In this document: positions 33,818 through 41,253 of the stretch, piece by piece
Layout of the letters: every line of letters begins with the position of its first letter
How positions within the stretch are numbered: position 1 is the stretch's first letter
NCBI RefSeq assembly: GCF_041949975.1
Contig: NZ_JBHFQG010000009.1
Coordinates: forward strand, 62,001-126,000
DNA from: Alteribacillus sp041949975
GTDB taxonomy: Bacteria; Bacillota; Bacilli; Bacillales; Marinococcaceae
Length of the DNA: 64,000 nt
Direction: 5' to 3'
Position numbers and translations under genes: made by a program
Notes under the pieces: model-generated
What the model saw: the letters and a program-made list of their open reading frames with translations, nothing else
Database searches by the model: none
What the model was told of the DNA's origin: nothing

Positions 33818-33846
33818 AGTATAGACAAATTGTGGGAATTTTTCAA
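33818..33846 (-). promoter_or_regulatory. Sigma-A-type promoter of the second LCP gene
   Basis: On the minus strand TTGAAA, 17 bases, TATACT; boxes and spacing equal those of the paralogous gene at 4892-4920 although the spacer differs. Confidence 0.65.
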
Positions 33847-33922
33847 TAGTTTATAAGCTGCTAATTTTAGTTGTTTTTTTAATAAAAGAAGGAGCGAAAG
33901 CGGCGACTCTAGCGGTTGTCGG

Positions 33923-34017
33923 CTAAGTGAATACTGCACTTAATTTGTACCAGCCCTGCAATCTTTTGTACCACTCCTTGCGGAGCTTTTTACCACCTTA
34001 TGCAGAGTCGTTTACCA
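33923..34017. repeat. Left iterated inverted end of the lysR-methyltransferase cassette
   Basis: Four copies of a TTTKTACCA-like motif occur at 33944, 33965, 33987 and 34009, spaced 21-22 bases (two helical turns). The segment aligns without gaps for about 63 bases with the reverse complement of 36357-36428, including 17 identical bases (TGCAATCTTTTGTACCA) and an outer CTWAGTGARTAC. The arrangement looks like the multi-site ends of DDE transposons, or an operator array for the LysR promoter (TATAAT at 34026). Confidence 0.6.
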
Positions 34018-34161
34018 ACCTCCTGTATAATGAATGAGCGTGCCCCTTTTTGGCATGACATTTGTTTACTTTTTTATGTTCCCATACCGCTACATGCTGG
34101 AATTGCATGGAGAAGAGCGAAGTCTACGCACCATCTCAAAACAAAGGAAGGAGGAGTTTAA

Positions 34162-35082
34162 GTGACATTGCAACAATTGAGATATGTGATTGAAGTGGCG
34201 AAGCAACGATCGATTAGTAAAGCTGCACATCGATTGTTTATTAGTCAGCCGAGTCTGTCGAATGCGATTAAAGAATTGGAGAATGAACTGGGGATTGCGA
34301 TTTTTTCTCGTACGAATAAGGGGATTGTTATTACGTCAGAGGGTTCAGAGTTTTTAGGTTACGCCAGGCAGGTGGTTGAACAGACAGACTTGCTTGAAAA
34401 CCGCTATGCCAATGCGGCTCAATCCCCGCAGCAGCATTTCTCTGTATCTGCCCAGCATTATGCCTTTGCGGTCAGTGCGTTTGTGAAGCTGTTGAAAAAT
34501 TATAATCGGGATGAATATGAGTTTACGTTACGAGAGACGAGGACGTATGAAATCATTGATGATGTAAAAAACCTTCGCAGTGAAATTGGGATTTTGTATG
34601 TAAATGATTTTAACCAACAGGTCATTCGGAAGTTTCTGAGAGAAGGAAATTTAACGTTTCATGAGCTATTTCAGGCCAAGCCGCATGTGTTCATCAGTTC
34701 AACTAATCCACTCGCGGCTCAGAAGTATGTTACCTTAGCTGATTTGGATCCTTATCCGTATTTGTCATTTGAACAAGGGGACTATAATTCGTTTCATTTC
34801 TCCGAGGAGATATTAAGCACCATCTCAAGGCGTAAAAATATTCGTGTCAGTGACCGGGCCACGTTGTTTAATCTGCTGATAGGATTGAAGGGATACACGA
34901 TTTCCACAGGGGTAATCAGTTATGACATCAACGACGATGATATTGTGGCGGTGCCGCTTAAGGTGGATGAGAGCATTACAGTCGGGTATATTCAACATAA
35001 GAATGTGGCTAACAGCCCGCTGGCAACGATTTATATCAATTTCTTAAAGGAAACGATTGCCGAAGAACTAACTTTGCTATAG
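34162..35082 (+). CDS. LysR-family transcriptional regulator
   Basis: A 306-residue protein with the LysR N-terminal winged HTH (LQQLRYVIEVAKQRSISKAA, then FISQPSLSNAIKELENELG) and a periplasmic-binding-protein-like effector domain from about residue 90 (SVSAQHYAFAVSAFVKLL, AKPHVFISSTNPLAAQKYVTLADL). GTG start after AAGGAGGAG. It precedes a homocysteine S-methyltransferase gene by 94 bases, so a role in methionine or sulfur-amino-acid control, with a small ligand, is plausible. Four iterated motifs lie just upstream. Confidence 0.9.
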   Translation: MTLQQLRYVIEVAKQRSISKAAHRLFISQPSLSNAIKELENELGIAIFSRTNKGIVITSEGSEFLGYARQVVEQTDLLENRYANAAQSPQQHFSVSAQHYAFAVSAFVKLLKNYNRDEYEFTLRETRTYEIIDDVKNLRSEIGILYVNDFNQQVIRKFLREGNLTFHELFQAKPHVFISSTNPLAAQKYVTLADLDPYPYLSFEQGDYNSFHFSEEILSTISRRKNIRVSDRATLFNLLIGLKGYTISTGVISYDINDDDIVAVPLKVDESITVGYIQHKNVANSPLATIYINFLKETIAEELTLL

Positions 35083-35176
35083 GTTAAAACTATGACAAAG
35101 CATAGAATTTACGTGTTATGCTATACCATCATTCAATGCTACACTGACCCTACATTACTAAAGGAGAGGGTTAGCA

Positions 35177-36229
35177 GTGGGGAAAAGAAGTTTAGAACAA
35201 AGATTAAACGAAGGCACAGTCGTTGTAGCCGAAGGATATTTATTTGAAATGGAACGCAGAGGTTATTTACAGGCAGGATCGTTTGTGCCAGAAGTAGCGC
35301 TGGAGCACCCGGAGGTTTTAAAGCAAGTATATCGAGATTACATGAATGCCGGTTCAGATGTGGTTTTAGCTTTCACCTATAATGCCCACCGTGAAAAAAT
35401 GAGAATTATAGGTAAAGAACATTTACATGAGCCGTTAAACCGGAGTGCGATTCGTTTGGCGAAGGAAGTGGCGAAAGAACATCCTACAGAAGAAGCGTTA
35501 GTTGCAGGCAACATTTCGAATACGAATATTTTTGATCCGGAAGATGCTGATTCTGCGGAAGAAGTAAGAAGTATATTTGCAGAAATGGCCACGTGGTGTA
35601 AAGAAGAAGGTGTTGATTTTATAAATGCGGAAACTTTTTATTACCATGAAGAGGCCGTTATTGCGCTAGAGGAAATTCAAAAACAAGGTCTGCCGGCAGT
35701 CGTTACATTAGGGCTGATGGGCGAAAATATACTGCGGGATGGGTATACCGTTGAAGAATCCTGTAAAATTCTTTCTGAAAAAGGTGCGTTAGTGGTTGGG
35801 ATGAACTGTTTCCGCGGCCCAAATACGATGCAGCCATACCTGAAGGGAATTAGAAATGAGGTAGAAGGATATGTCGGTGGATTGCCCATTCCATATCGCA
35901 CGACAGAAGAACACCCGACGTTCTTCAACTTGCCCGATGGAGGATGCAGTTGTTCCTTACCGACCGAAACCACGTTCCCGACATCCTTAGACCCGCTTTA
36001 TCACAATCGGTACGAATTAGCGGAATGGGCGAAAGAAGCAAAAGATATTGGTATTAATTATATTGGCCTTTGCTGCGGGGCCTCACCTGCGATGATCAGA
36101 GCAGTAGCAGAAGCGATAGGCTACGAAACCATTAATTCCAAATATTCACCGGATATGGAGAAACACTTCTTATTCGGGAAAGATAAAACGCTAAAGGATC
36201 ATAATCTAAACTACAGTAAAAAAGCATAA
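35177..36229 (+). CDS. Homocysteine S-methyltransferase family protein
   Basis: A 350-residue (beta/alpha)8 barrel of the Pfam homocysteine S-methyltransferase family. VVVAEGYLFEMERRGYLQAG opens the barrel, SDVVLAFTYNAHREKM follows, and zinc ligands lie in VVGMNCFRGPNT (Cys near residue 215) and YIGLCCGASPAMI (Cys-Cys near 297). Members methylate homocysteine to methionine using betaine, S-methylmethionine or a similar donor; the donor here is not clear. GTG start after AAAGGAGAGG. With the LysR gene it forms a two-gene cassette between iterated inverted ends. A terminator follows. Confidence 0.87.
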   Translation: MGKRSLEQRLNEGTVVVAEGYLFEMERRGYLQAGSFVPEVALEHPEVLKQVYRDYMNAGSDVVLAFTYNAHREKMRIIGKEHLHEPLNRSAIRLAKEVAKEHPTEEALVAGNISNTNIFDPEDADSAEEVRSIFAEMATWCKEEGVDFINAETFYYHEEAVIALEEIQKQGLPAVVTLGLMGENILRDGYTVEESCKILSEKGALVVGMNCFRGPNTMQPYLKGIRNEVEGYVGGLPIPYRTTEEHPTFFNLPDGGCSCSLPTETTFPTSLDPLYHNRYELAEWAKEAKDIGINYIGLCCGASPAMIRAVAEAIGYETINSKYSPDMEKHFLFGKDKTLKDHNLNYSKKA

Positions 36230-36311
36230 GTCATAAGGTGATCATTGAAAGAGGGGAAGCAGGAAAGCGATAATAAATATGGCTTTACTCGGGCGCTCTT
36301 ATTTGAACAAG

Positions 36312-36352
36312 ATGGATGCATTCTTCATTAACTGAAGCTGCATCCATTTTTA
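36312..36352 (+). terminator. Terminator after the homocysteine methyltransferase gene
   Basis: ATGGATGCA and TGCATCCAT form a 9-bp perfect stem with an 18-base loop, partly extendable, ending in five T residues. It lies inside the right border of the cassette. Confidence 0.75.
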
Positions 36353-36356
36353 AGAC

Positions 36357-36428
36357 TGGTAAGGTCTCTGCAAAAGCTGGTACAAAAGATTGCATACGTG
36401 GTAAAAAACGCCCGCCGTACTCACTAAG
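36357..36428. repeat. Right iterated inverted end of the lysR-methyltransferase cassette
   Basis: Three TGGTAMAAA-like motifs at 36357, 36378 and 36399 are spaced 21 bases apart, opposite in direction to those at 33944-34017. The outer border is GTACTCACTAAG (36417-36428), matching CTAAGTGAATAC at 33923. If the end is taken at GTGA/TCAC, the bases TAA flank both sides and might be a 3-bp target duplication. Confidence 0.6.
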
Positions 36429-36432
36429 AAAA

Positions 36433-36600
36433 AGGAACTTCTACTAAGGAAAAGGAACTTCTACTAAAACCGCACACGTCCTGTGTGCAACGTAGAAGCC
36501 ACCGCGTCCTGCGGAAGTACGTCCTGTGTGCAACGTAGAAGCCACCACATCCTGTGGAAGTGAAAGCGTCCGCCTGTAGCGGATTCTTTTCAAAAGCAGC
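36433..36600 (+). repeat. Tandem short repeats with GTCCTG hairpins
   Basis: Two tandem units of GGAACTTCTACTAA (about 36433-36468) are followed by two units of about 45 bases each beginning ACGTCCTGTGTGCAACGTAG and ending TCCTG-YGGAAGT. Each holds small hairpins with a TCCTG loop (CCGC/GCGG, CCACA/TGTGG), and a last TCCGC/GCGGA hairpin closes the array. The units resemble part of the extragenic repeat at 2830-2999. No gene is present. Confidence 0.6.
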
Positions 36601-36753
36601 CCATCACAAAAGAAGTAAAGTTTTTAGAAAAATAAAAAAGTTAAAATTATTAATTAGCTGCCATAACTCCTAGATGATAAGGGTTTTTTGCCCATTTTTC
36701 TTATTCTCTATCTTTACATAATAACAAAGAATGTACCATTTCCTTAAAAAACA

Positions 36754-36782
36754 TTAACCCGAGTATTCTTATATGATATACT
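36754..36782 (+). promoter_or_regulatory. Candidate promoter of cysD-cysNC
   Basis: TTAACC, 17-base spacer, TATACT, about 67 bases before cysD. A small hairpin ACGG/CCGT lies between this and the start codon. Confidence 0.5.
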
Positions 36783-36848
36783 AATCTAAACGGAAATCGC
36801 CGTTTTAAAAATGATGAAAAAAATCATTTATAGAGGAGGCGCATTTTG

Positions 36849-37748
36849 ATGCAGGAATTAACTCACCTCGATCAACTTGAGGCGGAAGCGATATATATTA
36901 TCCGAGAAGTAGCGGCAGAATGTGAAAACCCGGTTATGCTTTATTCGATTGGAAAAGATAGTTCTGTGATGCTTCATCTTGCTATGAAAGCTTTTTATCC
37001 GGAGAAACCGCCGTTTCCTTTCATGCATATCGATACCACTTGGAAGTTTAAAGAAATGATTAATTTCCGTGATCGGAAAGCGGAGGAATTAGGGATTGAA
37101 ATGATTGTACATACCAATCAGGAAGGTGTCGAGCAGGGCATTAATCCGTTTGATCATGGAGCTTCCTATACCGACATTATGAAAACGCAAGCCTTAAAGC
37201 AAGGATTGGATAAATACAAATTTGATGCTGCCTTTGGCGGTGGAAGGCGTGATGAGGAAAAATCTCGTGCAAAAGAGCGTGTCTTTTCGTTCCGTAATAA
37301 AAACCATGCTTGGGACCCGAAAAACCAAAAGCCTGAAATGTGGAAATTGTATAACACGAGAATTAATAAAGGCGAGAGCATGCGCGTCTTTCCTCTTTCG
37401 AATTGGACCGAGAAAGATATTTGGCAATACATTAAAAAAGAAAATATTGATATTGTCCCTCTTTATTATGCAAAGGAAAGACCGGTTGTCTATCGGGAAG
37501 ATAATATCATGATGGTAGATGATGACCGCATGAAACTAGAGCCACATGAAGAAATAGTGTATAAGAAAGTTCGTTTTCGAACACTAGGCTGCTACCCTCT
37601 TACTGGCGGGGTGGAATCAGATGCAGATACGCTGGATGAGATTATTGAAGAGACATTAGGTGCAGTTTCCTCCGAGCGAACAAGCCGGGTGATTGACCAA
37701 GAAGCTGCTGGCAGCATGGAACGTCGCAAACGAGAGGGGTATTTCTAA
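36849..37748 (+). CDS. cysD: Sulfate adenylyltransferase subunit 2
   Basis: A 299-residue full-length CysD. The PP-loop is MLYSIGKDSSVMLHLAMKAF near residue 29; PFMHIDTTWKFKEMINFRD, AFGGGRRDEEKSRAKER and RVFPLSNWTEKDIWQYI are hallmark segments, and VRFRTLGCYPLTGGVES near the end completes the family pattern. With CysN it forms ATP sulfurylase making adenylyl sulfate. ATG 36849 has GAGGAGG ten bases upstream. The two-subunit CysDN enzyme is not the usual Sat type of Bacillus subtilis, so transfer or a special use such as sulfation is possible. Confidence 0.93.
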   Translation: MQELTHLDQLEAEAIYIIREVAAECENPVMLYSIGKDSSVMLHLAMKAFYPEKPPFPFMHIDTTWKFKEMINFRDRKAEELGIEMIVHTNQEGVEQGINPFDHGASYTDIMKTQALKQGLDKYKFDAAFGGGRRDEEKSRAKERVFSFRNKNHAWDPKNQKPEMWKLYNTRINKGESMRVFPLSNWTEKDIWQYIKKENIDIVPLYYAKERPVVYREDNIMMVDDDRMKLEPHEEIVYKKVRFRTLGCYPLTGGVESDADTLDEIIEETLGAVSSERTSRVIDQEAAGSMERRKREGYF

Positions 37749-37749
37749 A

Positions 37750-39576
37750 ATGGAGAGTCTATTAAAATTTATCACGTGCGGAAGTGTAGATGACGGCAAA
37801 TCAACCTTAATTGGGCATATGCTTTATGACGCAAAACTATTATTTGCCGACCAGGAAAAAGCTTTAGAGCTTGATAGTAAAGTAGGAAGCCGCGGCGGCG
37901 AAATCGATTATTCCCTACTTCTTGATGGATTAATGGCCGAAAGAGAACAAGGGATCACCATTGATGTGGCGTACCGCTATTTTACAACCGATGATCGTTC
38001 TTTTATCGTCGCAGACACGCCGGGTCATGAAGAATATACAAGGAACATGGCGGTCGGAGCATCTTTTGCTGATCTTGCGGTTATTTTAGTAGATGCTACC
38101 CAAGGGGTTATTACGCAAACCAAACGTCATGCCAGAATTTGTGCCTTAATGGGAATCAAGCACCTTGTCTTAGCCGTAAACAAAATGGATTTAATCGGTT
38201 ATGACCAGAAACGCTTTGAAGAAATTAAGCAGGAGTTCATGCAGCTGACGAATAGTTTTAACCTGGAAAGTGTGGAAGTTATTCCGGTTTCCGCCACAGA
38301 AGGCGATAACATTACCCAGAGGTCCAGCAACACCCCTTGGTACAACGGACTGCCACTGCTTCTGTATCTAGAAGGCATTGATGTTCACAAAGACGTCGAA
38401 CAAGACAGCTTTTCCATGCCAGTGCAGCGTGTGAGCCGGCCAAATCACGAATTCCGTGGTTTTCAAGGGCAAATCGAAGCCGGAAACATTGCAGTGGGGG
38501 ATGAGATAACCACCCTTCCAAGCCAAGAAAAGGCGACCGTGAAAAGCCTGTTAGTGACCGATAGAGAAGTTCAATCTGCGGTTGTTGGACAGCCTGCCAC
38601 CATTCAATTGGACCGTGAAGTTGATGTGTCCCGTGGCTGCGTATTAACAACCACCGATCGGGTTCAAGTAACGGATATGTTCACCGCAAACATTCTTTGG
38701 ATGGATGACGCTCCGCTTGTCCCAGGCAGGAACTACCTAGTAAAAATAGGAACAAAAATTCTTCCTGGTACCGTCATGTCGATTAAACATAAGATTGACA
38801 CGAACACAGGAGACGAAATTCCAGCCGATCAAATTCACAAAAACGAATTAGCCGAATGTGATATATCTCTGTCTGAAAAGATGGTGTTCGATACATTTGA
38901 CAACAACGAAGCATTAGGCGGACTCATTTTAGTCGACCGCGTTACCAACATGACATCCGCCTGCGGGGTGATTGAGCACTCTCTTCGCCGCTCCACAAAC
39001 GTAGAATGGCAAGAAACAGATATTACAAGAGACATCCGTGCCCAGCAAAAAGGACAAAAGCCAATAACATTATGGTTCACTGGCCTTTCCGGTTCAGGCA
39101 AATCAACCCTGGCCAATGCCGTAGAAAAACGACTCGTATCGACCGGACACCACACCATGTTACTGGATGGTGACAATGTAAGACACGGCTTGAATAAAAA
39201 CTTAGGCTTCAAAGAAAGCGATCGTGTCGAAAACATCCGCCGTATTGCCGAAGTCTCCAAACTTATGAATGATGCCGGCCTGATTACATTAACATCATTC
39301 ATCTCACCATTTGAAAGTGACCGGAACAATGCCAGAGACATCATCGGTGAAGACTATATTGAAATTTACGTCAGCACCCCGCTCGAAGAATGCGAACAGC
39401 GCGACGTCAAAGGCCTGTACAAAAAAGCACGAGCAGGAGAAATACCAAACTTCACAGGCATCTCCAGCCCATACGAAGCACCACAAAACCCAGAAGTTGA
39501 AGTTGATACAAGCAAGTACACCCTAGAAGAAGCAACCGATTATGTTGTAAAACAAGTTATGAAGTATTTGGATTAG
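37750..39576 (+). CDS. cysNC: Bifunctional sulfate adenylyltransferase subunit 1/APS kinase
   Basis: A 608-residue fusion. The N-terminal EF-Tu-like GTPase has G1 GSVDDGKSTLIGHM, G3 DTPGHEEYTRNM and G4 NKMDL. Beta-barrel domains reach about residue 415, and the C-terminal APS kinase has P-loop WFTGLSGSGKSTLANAV near 442 with LDGDNVRHGLNKNLGF. It couples GTP hydrolysis to APS synthesis and phosphorylates APS to PAPS. Start at ATG 37750, one base after the cysD stop, behind GAGGGG. No PAPS reductase or sulfotransferase is visible in the window, so the fate of PAPS is open. Confidence 0.93.
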   Translation: MESLLKFITCGSVDDGKSTLIGHMLYDAKLLFADQEKALELDSKVGSRGGEIDYSLLLDGLMAEREQGITIDVAYRYFTTDDRSFIVADTPGHEEYTRNMAVGASFADLAVILVDATQGVITQTKRHARICALMGIKHLVLAVNKMDLIGYDQKRFEEIKQEFMQLTNSFNLESVEVIPVSATEGDNITQRSSNTPWYNGLPLLLYLEGIDVHKDVEQDSFSMPVQRVSRPNHEFRGFQGQIEAGNIAVGDEITTLPSQEKATVKSLLVTDREVQSAVVGQPATIQLDREVDVSRGCVLTTTDRVQVTDMFTANILWMDDAPLVPGRNYLVKIGTKILPGTVMSIKHKIDTNTGDEIPADQIHKNELAECDISLSEKMVFDTFDNNEALGGLILVDRVTNMTSACGVIEHSLRRSTNVEWQETDITRDIRAQQKGQKPITLWFTGLSGSGKSTLANAVEKRLVSTGHHTMLLDGDNVRHGLNKNLGFKESDRVENIRRIAEVSKLMNDAGLITLTSFISPFESDRNNARDIIGEDYIEIYVSTPLEECEQRDVKGLYKKARAGEIPNFTGISSPYEAPQNPEVEVDTSKYTLEEATDYVVKQVMKYLD

Positions 39577-39587
39577 AAATTGTAGGG

Positions 39588-39625
39588 AGCTACTATCCGA
39601 GCATTAGGGTAGCAGCTTTCTTTTT
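39588..39625 (+). terminator. Terminator of cysD-cysNC
   Basis: AGCTACTATCC and GGGTAGCAGCT form an imperfect 11-bp stem followed by TTCTTTTT. Confidence 0.6.
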
Positions 39626-39626
39626 A

Positions 39627-40075
39627 TTATTTATTGTAATCCCATAGCACTTTCCATTCCTCATCTTCTTTAGATATATCAAAATGACCGTATTTCCCTT
39701 TAAAGGTTTGGAGATCACATTTACCTTATAAACTTCATCTAACTTACTAGTGTCTTTTTCCATCTGCCAGTTTTCCATTTTTTCAGGCTTATCCAATGTA
39801 AACGAAAATGTGGTGACGTCAAAATGATTCATAAAAACATGCGCACGGTCCTGGATATAGTGCCCTTTTGAAAATTTATCTTGCATATGAGAGTGGAATA
39901 ATTCCCAGGACTGAGAAAAATCCCCTTGTTGTTCATACTCATAAAACATTTCAACCGTTTCCATAGCCTGTTTACTCGGCGATTGCGAAAAAGTAAAAAA
40001 GAGAACGATGATCAAGATTAATAAAATCGCTGCAAAAGCTGCTTTTAGTATATTCCCTTGTCTTTGATACCGCAC
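39627..40075 (-). pseudogene. Membrane-anchored NTF2-like protein, copy B, 3' frameshift
   Basis: GTG 40075 opens MRYQRQGNILKAAFAAILLI with one membrane helix, then an outside domain (MFYEYEQQGDFSQSWELFHS, KFSKGHYIQDRAHVFMNHFD). It is a close paralogue of the gene at 54608-55024. Compared with that copy it lacks 18 bases (near 39680) and has two extra bases, GA, near 39711. The second change shifts the frame after KVNVI; the original end WDYNK-stop is still visible at 39627-39644. Predicted fold is NTF2-like; function unknown. It lies next to a ComK fragment, as the paralogue lies next to a full ComK gene. Confidence 0.75.
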
Positions 40076-40186
40076 TTCTCCTTTTTGTACTATGCCTATT
40101 CAGTTTGTAGATGTTTTATTATAAACAAAGCGTAAAGGGTAACTTTTCTTAAAACGGAGAAAGGTATAAGGTCTGACAGCTGAACT

Positions 40187-40372
40187 TTATATGGGCTGTA
40201 ATGGATTCGTAAACTGCAGAATACACATGGCGGTTCGCTGCATTTGTTTTTCTAATATGTAGGATGACTCTTTCATCGGAAGCTGCTGGCCATTTTTTAA
40301 AGGTGATAATCGACCGGAAGGAATGGACGTGATGATAGAAGATTCAGTTACACTCGAAAGCTCTTGGGATGA
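40187..40372 (-). pseudogene. ComK-like fragment, copy B
   Basis: The last 37 codons (LKNGQQLPMKESSYILEKQM continuing to the stop) are nearly identical to the end of the ComK-like protein at 55210-55698. Further upstream, codons match that gene with a deletion of about 40 bases and then homology ends near 40372. The N-terminal three quarters and the Xre partner are absent. Together with 39627-40075 it forms a degraded duplicate of the block at 54608-55698. Confidence 0.75.
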
Positions 40373-40489
40373 AAAGTATAATTGAACAATTAGAAAATAA
40401 TCAAAATTTAACTGTAGGAAAAAGCTGTGCATGATTAGGTTCGAGAAATGTAAATTATCGAAAGGAAACTGTGTGAACAGAACGTCTAT

Positions 40490-40621
40490 ATGGCATTTTA
40501 TTTATGTATGTTTTTGGGTCCCAGTGACTTTAAAAACAGGGAAGCCAAGTATGAAAGGTACAATGACAACTACATCATCAAGTTTTGCAAAAAGGCTGAA
40601 ATTGTTCTTGTAGGCTTGTAG
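40490..40621 (+). pseudogene. Possible DUF1643-like fragment
   Basis: A 43-codon frame contains FLGPSDFKNREAKYERYNDN followed by YIIKFCKKAEIVLVG. This resembles the late part of DUF1643 proteins, where a N-YI-xx-CKKA-ADxVxxxWG pattern is common. It ends in a stop where the conserved Trp-Gly would be expected. No upstream part of the gene is visible. Weak, similarity by eye only. Confidence 0.3.
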
Positions 40622-40788
40622 GGTAGGGAACAGATAATAATATACATAATAGAAGGAAAAGAGAAGGGACCAAACTCCTGAAACAATTTCAAAATAAATT
40701 CAAATGTTTCATGGATAAAGAAGGGGAATGCCCAGACTACACTCGCGACATTTCCCGAACTAACTATACTCTTTCAAACGACATAAGG

Positions 40789-40810
40789 ATTAATCAAACG
40801 ATTGATTAAT
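40789..40810. promoter_or_regulatory. Palindrome related to that at 31550, TetR-type operator candidate
   Basis: ATTAATCAA, ACGA, TTGATTAAT: 9-bp arms around a 4-base centre. It shares TTAATCAAACG and TTGATTAA with the site at 31550-31569. It lies about 175 bases before the promoter of the acyl-CoA dehydrogenase operon. Confidence 0.5.
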
Positions 40811-40982
40811 TTTATTAATACAAAATCGTTTCGTTTAAACACTTCATTTGGCCCGGGCCAAATTCATCTTCTTCCAGACACTTCAAATTGCTGCTAACTT
40901 AATTCGTTACTATATCTTTCCTTGTAGTTTTGAAACTTTAATTCGGAATAATGTTGTGTGAAAAGTAAAATAAAAAAAGTTG

Positions 40983-41011
40983 TTGACTTATCAAAATTAA
41001 CAGATTATTAT
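40983..41011 (+). promoter_or_regulatory. Candidate promoter of the acyl-CoA operon
   Basis: TTGACT, 17 bases, TATTAT (a TATAAT starts three bases later). It is followed by a 27-base palindrome and the TetR remnant. Confidence 0.6.
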
Positions 41012-41036
41012 AATAATTAGAAAAAGTTGAAAAGTG

Positions 41037-41063
41037 ATTCATGTTTTAATTTAAAACATGAAT
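41037..41063. promoter_or_regulatory. 27-bp palindrome between promoter and TetR remnant
   Basis: ATTCATGTTTTAA, one centre base, TTAAAACATGAAT: a perfect palindrome with 13-bp arms, 25 bases downstream of the -10 box. Probable operator of the regulator whose remnant follows, or a 5' hairpin. Confidence 0.6.
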
Positions 41064-41080
41064 TGAAAGGATAAGTTTTA

Positions 41081-41194
41081 ATGAATAAATCGGCACTAAC
41101 CCCAAAAACCAATCGAGGAAGAGAGCCGAAAATACGGGAGGCAGCAGAAGATATATTTGGTGTAAGAGGTTTTCACCAAATAGGCATATTGTAA
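41081..41194 (+). pseudogene. Truncated TetR-family regulator, first 37 codons
   Basis: After GAAAGG and an ATG, the frame reads MNKSALTPKTNRGREPKIRE and then AAEDIFGVRGFHQIGIL, the first two helices of a TetR N-terminal domain, before a TAA. The recognition helix and the whole ligand domain are missing; the stop lies within the cre-like site. A palindrome stands before the stump, as expected of an autoregulated tetR gene. The remnant sits where a regulator of the fatty-acid/CoA operon would be. Confidence 0.7.
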
Positions 41195-41203
41195 GCGCTT
41201 ACT
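41190..41203 (+). promoter_or_regulatory. CcpA cre-like site
   Basis: TGTAAGCGCTTACT matches the Bacillus cre consensus with one deviation at the last base (A expected) and has palindromic arms. It lies 51 bases before the acyl-CoA dehydrogenase start and downstream of the promoter, a position for roadblock repression by glucose. Confidence 0.65.
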
Positions 41204-41253
41204 ATCTAAAAAGTTGCTTTATGCAATTTAAATATAAAATGGGAGTTGAAAAA

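Noticed and set aside
33923..34031. Tn7 end
   Set aside because: The 21-22 bp spacing is Tn7-like, but the terminal bases and motif differ from the Tn7 ends I know, no tns genes are present and no 5-bp target duplication is visible, so only a general transposon-like end is proposed.
36433..36600. CRISPR array
   Set aside because: Only two units of each repeat, hairpin-rich spacers that are themselves alike, and no cas genes in the window.
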